A stretch of DNA of 6,207 bases from NCBI GenBank assembly GCA_000436695.1, contig HF992630.1, positions 1 to 6,207 of the forward strand, in the 5' to 3' direction. This DNA comes from Prevotella sp. CAG:1185. GTDB taxonomy: Bacteria; Bacteroidota; Bacteroidia; Bacteroidales; Bacteroidaceae. The notes below the pieces were generated by a model, which was not told where the DNA came from, did no database searches, and saw only the letters and a program-made list of their open reading frames with translations. Below are positions 5,775 through 6,207 of this stretch, in pieces. The position numbers were made by a program, and so were the translations under genes. Every line of letters starts with the position of its first letter. Position 1 is the stretch's first letter.

Positions 5775-5811
5775 AAAACGGCATAGTTTTTATATGTTTT
5801 TATTGTTATTA

Positions 5812-5843
5812 TTTGCTCATTAGAATAAAAAGTAATAACTTTG
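5812..5843 (+). promoter_or_regulatory. Consensus Bacteroidota promoter of rplY
   Basis: TTTG at 5812-5815 (the -33 element) and TAACTTTG at 5836-5843 (an exact TAnnTTTG -7 element) are separated by 20 nt, the arrangement known for the primary sigma factor of Bacteroides and relatives. Transcription should begin near 5850. That leaves a leader of about 87 nt before the L25 start codon. It is a perfect match, in keeping with a highly expressed ribosomal protein gene. It lies 37 nt from, and points away from, the nusB promoter. Confidence 0.8.
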
Positions 5844-5889
5844 CATCGCTTTTTCAAAGCACAACGTGAAATTTATTCTCGTGTGATGG

Positions 5890-5920
5890 TGAATTAAGCA
5901 CGTATTATTAACTTAATTTA
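5890..5920 (+). promoter_or_regulatory. Stem-loop in the rplY mRNA leader
   Basis: AATTAAG (5892-5898) and CTTAATT (5912-5918) are perfect complements. They extend by a G-U pair (5891/5919) and a U-A pair (5890/5920) to a 9-bp stem with a 13-nt loop (5899-5911). It ends 16 nt before the start codon, close to where the ribosome docks. The loop carries CACGT (5899-5903), complementary to ACGTG at 5864-5868 earlier in the leader, so a pseudoknot is possible. A second small hairpin, GCTTT-TTC-AAAGC (5848-5860), sits at the predicted 5' end. A regulatory role is inference. Confidence 0.4.
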
Positions 5921-5936
5921 GAGTAACACAACTATT

Positions 5937-6207
5937 ATGAAAGAAATTGATGTAACTGGTAAAAAGAGAGACATCCTTGGTAAGAAATCAGCTAAGCACC
6001 TGAGAAAAGAGGGACTTATTCCATGTAACCTTTATGGTGAGGCTAAAGACGAAAACGGTGCTCCTAAAGCATTGGCATTCACATGCCCTATGAACGAGCT
6101 TCGTAAGATTGTCTACACTCCTCACATATACGTTATCAACCTTCACATTGACGGTGAGGCACACACAGCTATCCTGAAAGAGCTACAGTTCCATCCGGTA
6201 ACAGACG
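5937..6207 (+). CDS. rplY: 50S ribosomal protein L25/Ctc, 5' part only
   Basis: L25 binds 5S rRNA in the large ribosomal subunit; the longer 'Ctc' form has an added C-terminal beta domain. Only the first 90 codons are in the window, and the frame is open to the right edge. The N-terminal segment MKEIDVTGKKRDILGKKSAK followed by LRKEGLIPCNLYGE is the typical 5S-binding start. It is followed by the linking strand LAFTCPMNELRKIVYTPHIY and then INLHIDGEAHTAILKELQFHPVTD, the hallmark 'A-I-L-K-x-x-Q-x-H-P' motif of L25. The start is the ATG at 5937-5939, downstream of the promoter and leader. No strong Shine-Dalgarno sequence is present. Bacteroidota proteins of this type are about 200 aa (CTC form), so over half is expected beyond the edge. 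It is transcribed divergently from nusB. Confidence 0.96.
   Translation, partial: MKEIDVTGKKRDILGKKSAKHLRKEGLIPCNLYGEAKDENGAPKALAFTCPMNELRKIVYTPHIYVINLHIDGEAHTAILKELQFHPVTD

Noticed and set aside
5710..5784. Longer NusB start at the ATG at 5784
   Set aside because: The added 25 residues are not NusB-like and the frame would begin upstream of the likely promoter and transcription start.

Overview
The window reads as chromosomal DNA of a member of the Bacteroidales, most likely Prevotellaceae. This is inferred from protein flavour, from the run nusB-yajC-ybbR-coaE that I know from Bacteroidota genomes, from the long Bacteroidota form of NusB, from the DUF5606 protein, and from two promoters with the Bacteroidota signature (TTTG, a 20-nt spacer, TAnnTTTG). 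Start codons lack clear Shine-Dalgarno sequences, as is usual in this phylum. The genus is not proven by anything here.

Reading leftward on the minus strand from about 5710 is a tightly packed housekeeping block. In transcription order it holds nusB (antitermination factor), yajC (Sec-associated membrane protein), a YbbR-domain membrane protein, coaE (last step of coenzyme A synthesis), a DUF5606 protein, nth (endonuclease III) and a DUF2461 protein. Gaps range from a 17-nt overlap to 54 nt, so one long transcript from the promoter at 5743-5774 is plausible. The products belong to different processes: transcription/ribosome synthesis, secretion, cofactor synthesis and base-excision repair.

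A 292-nt non-coding stretch (694-985) follows. It contains short repeated and inverted motifs but no convincing Bacteroidota promoter. Left of it, also on the minus strand, is a two-gene unit: an unrecognised 94-aa protein whose stop overlaps (ATGA) the start of a umuD-like gene. The UmuD protein keeps its self-cleavage site and Ser/Lys dyad, but it stops about 10-15 residues short of the family's usual end. Any partner umuC would lie outside the left edge.

At the right end, a plus-strand gene for ribosomal protein L25/Ctc (rplY) runs off the window. It is divergent from nusB and has its own consensus promoter and a structured leader of about 87 nt. The nusB and rplY promoters sit back-to-back, which places an antitermination factor and a ribosomal protein under one shared regulatory region.

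I see no mobile element, CRISPR array, tRNA or rRNA. Most of the window is ordinary core genome. The parts that deserve a second look are the umuD unit with its upstream repeats and the L25 leader.
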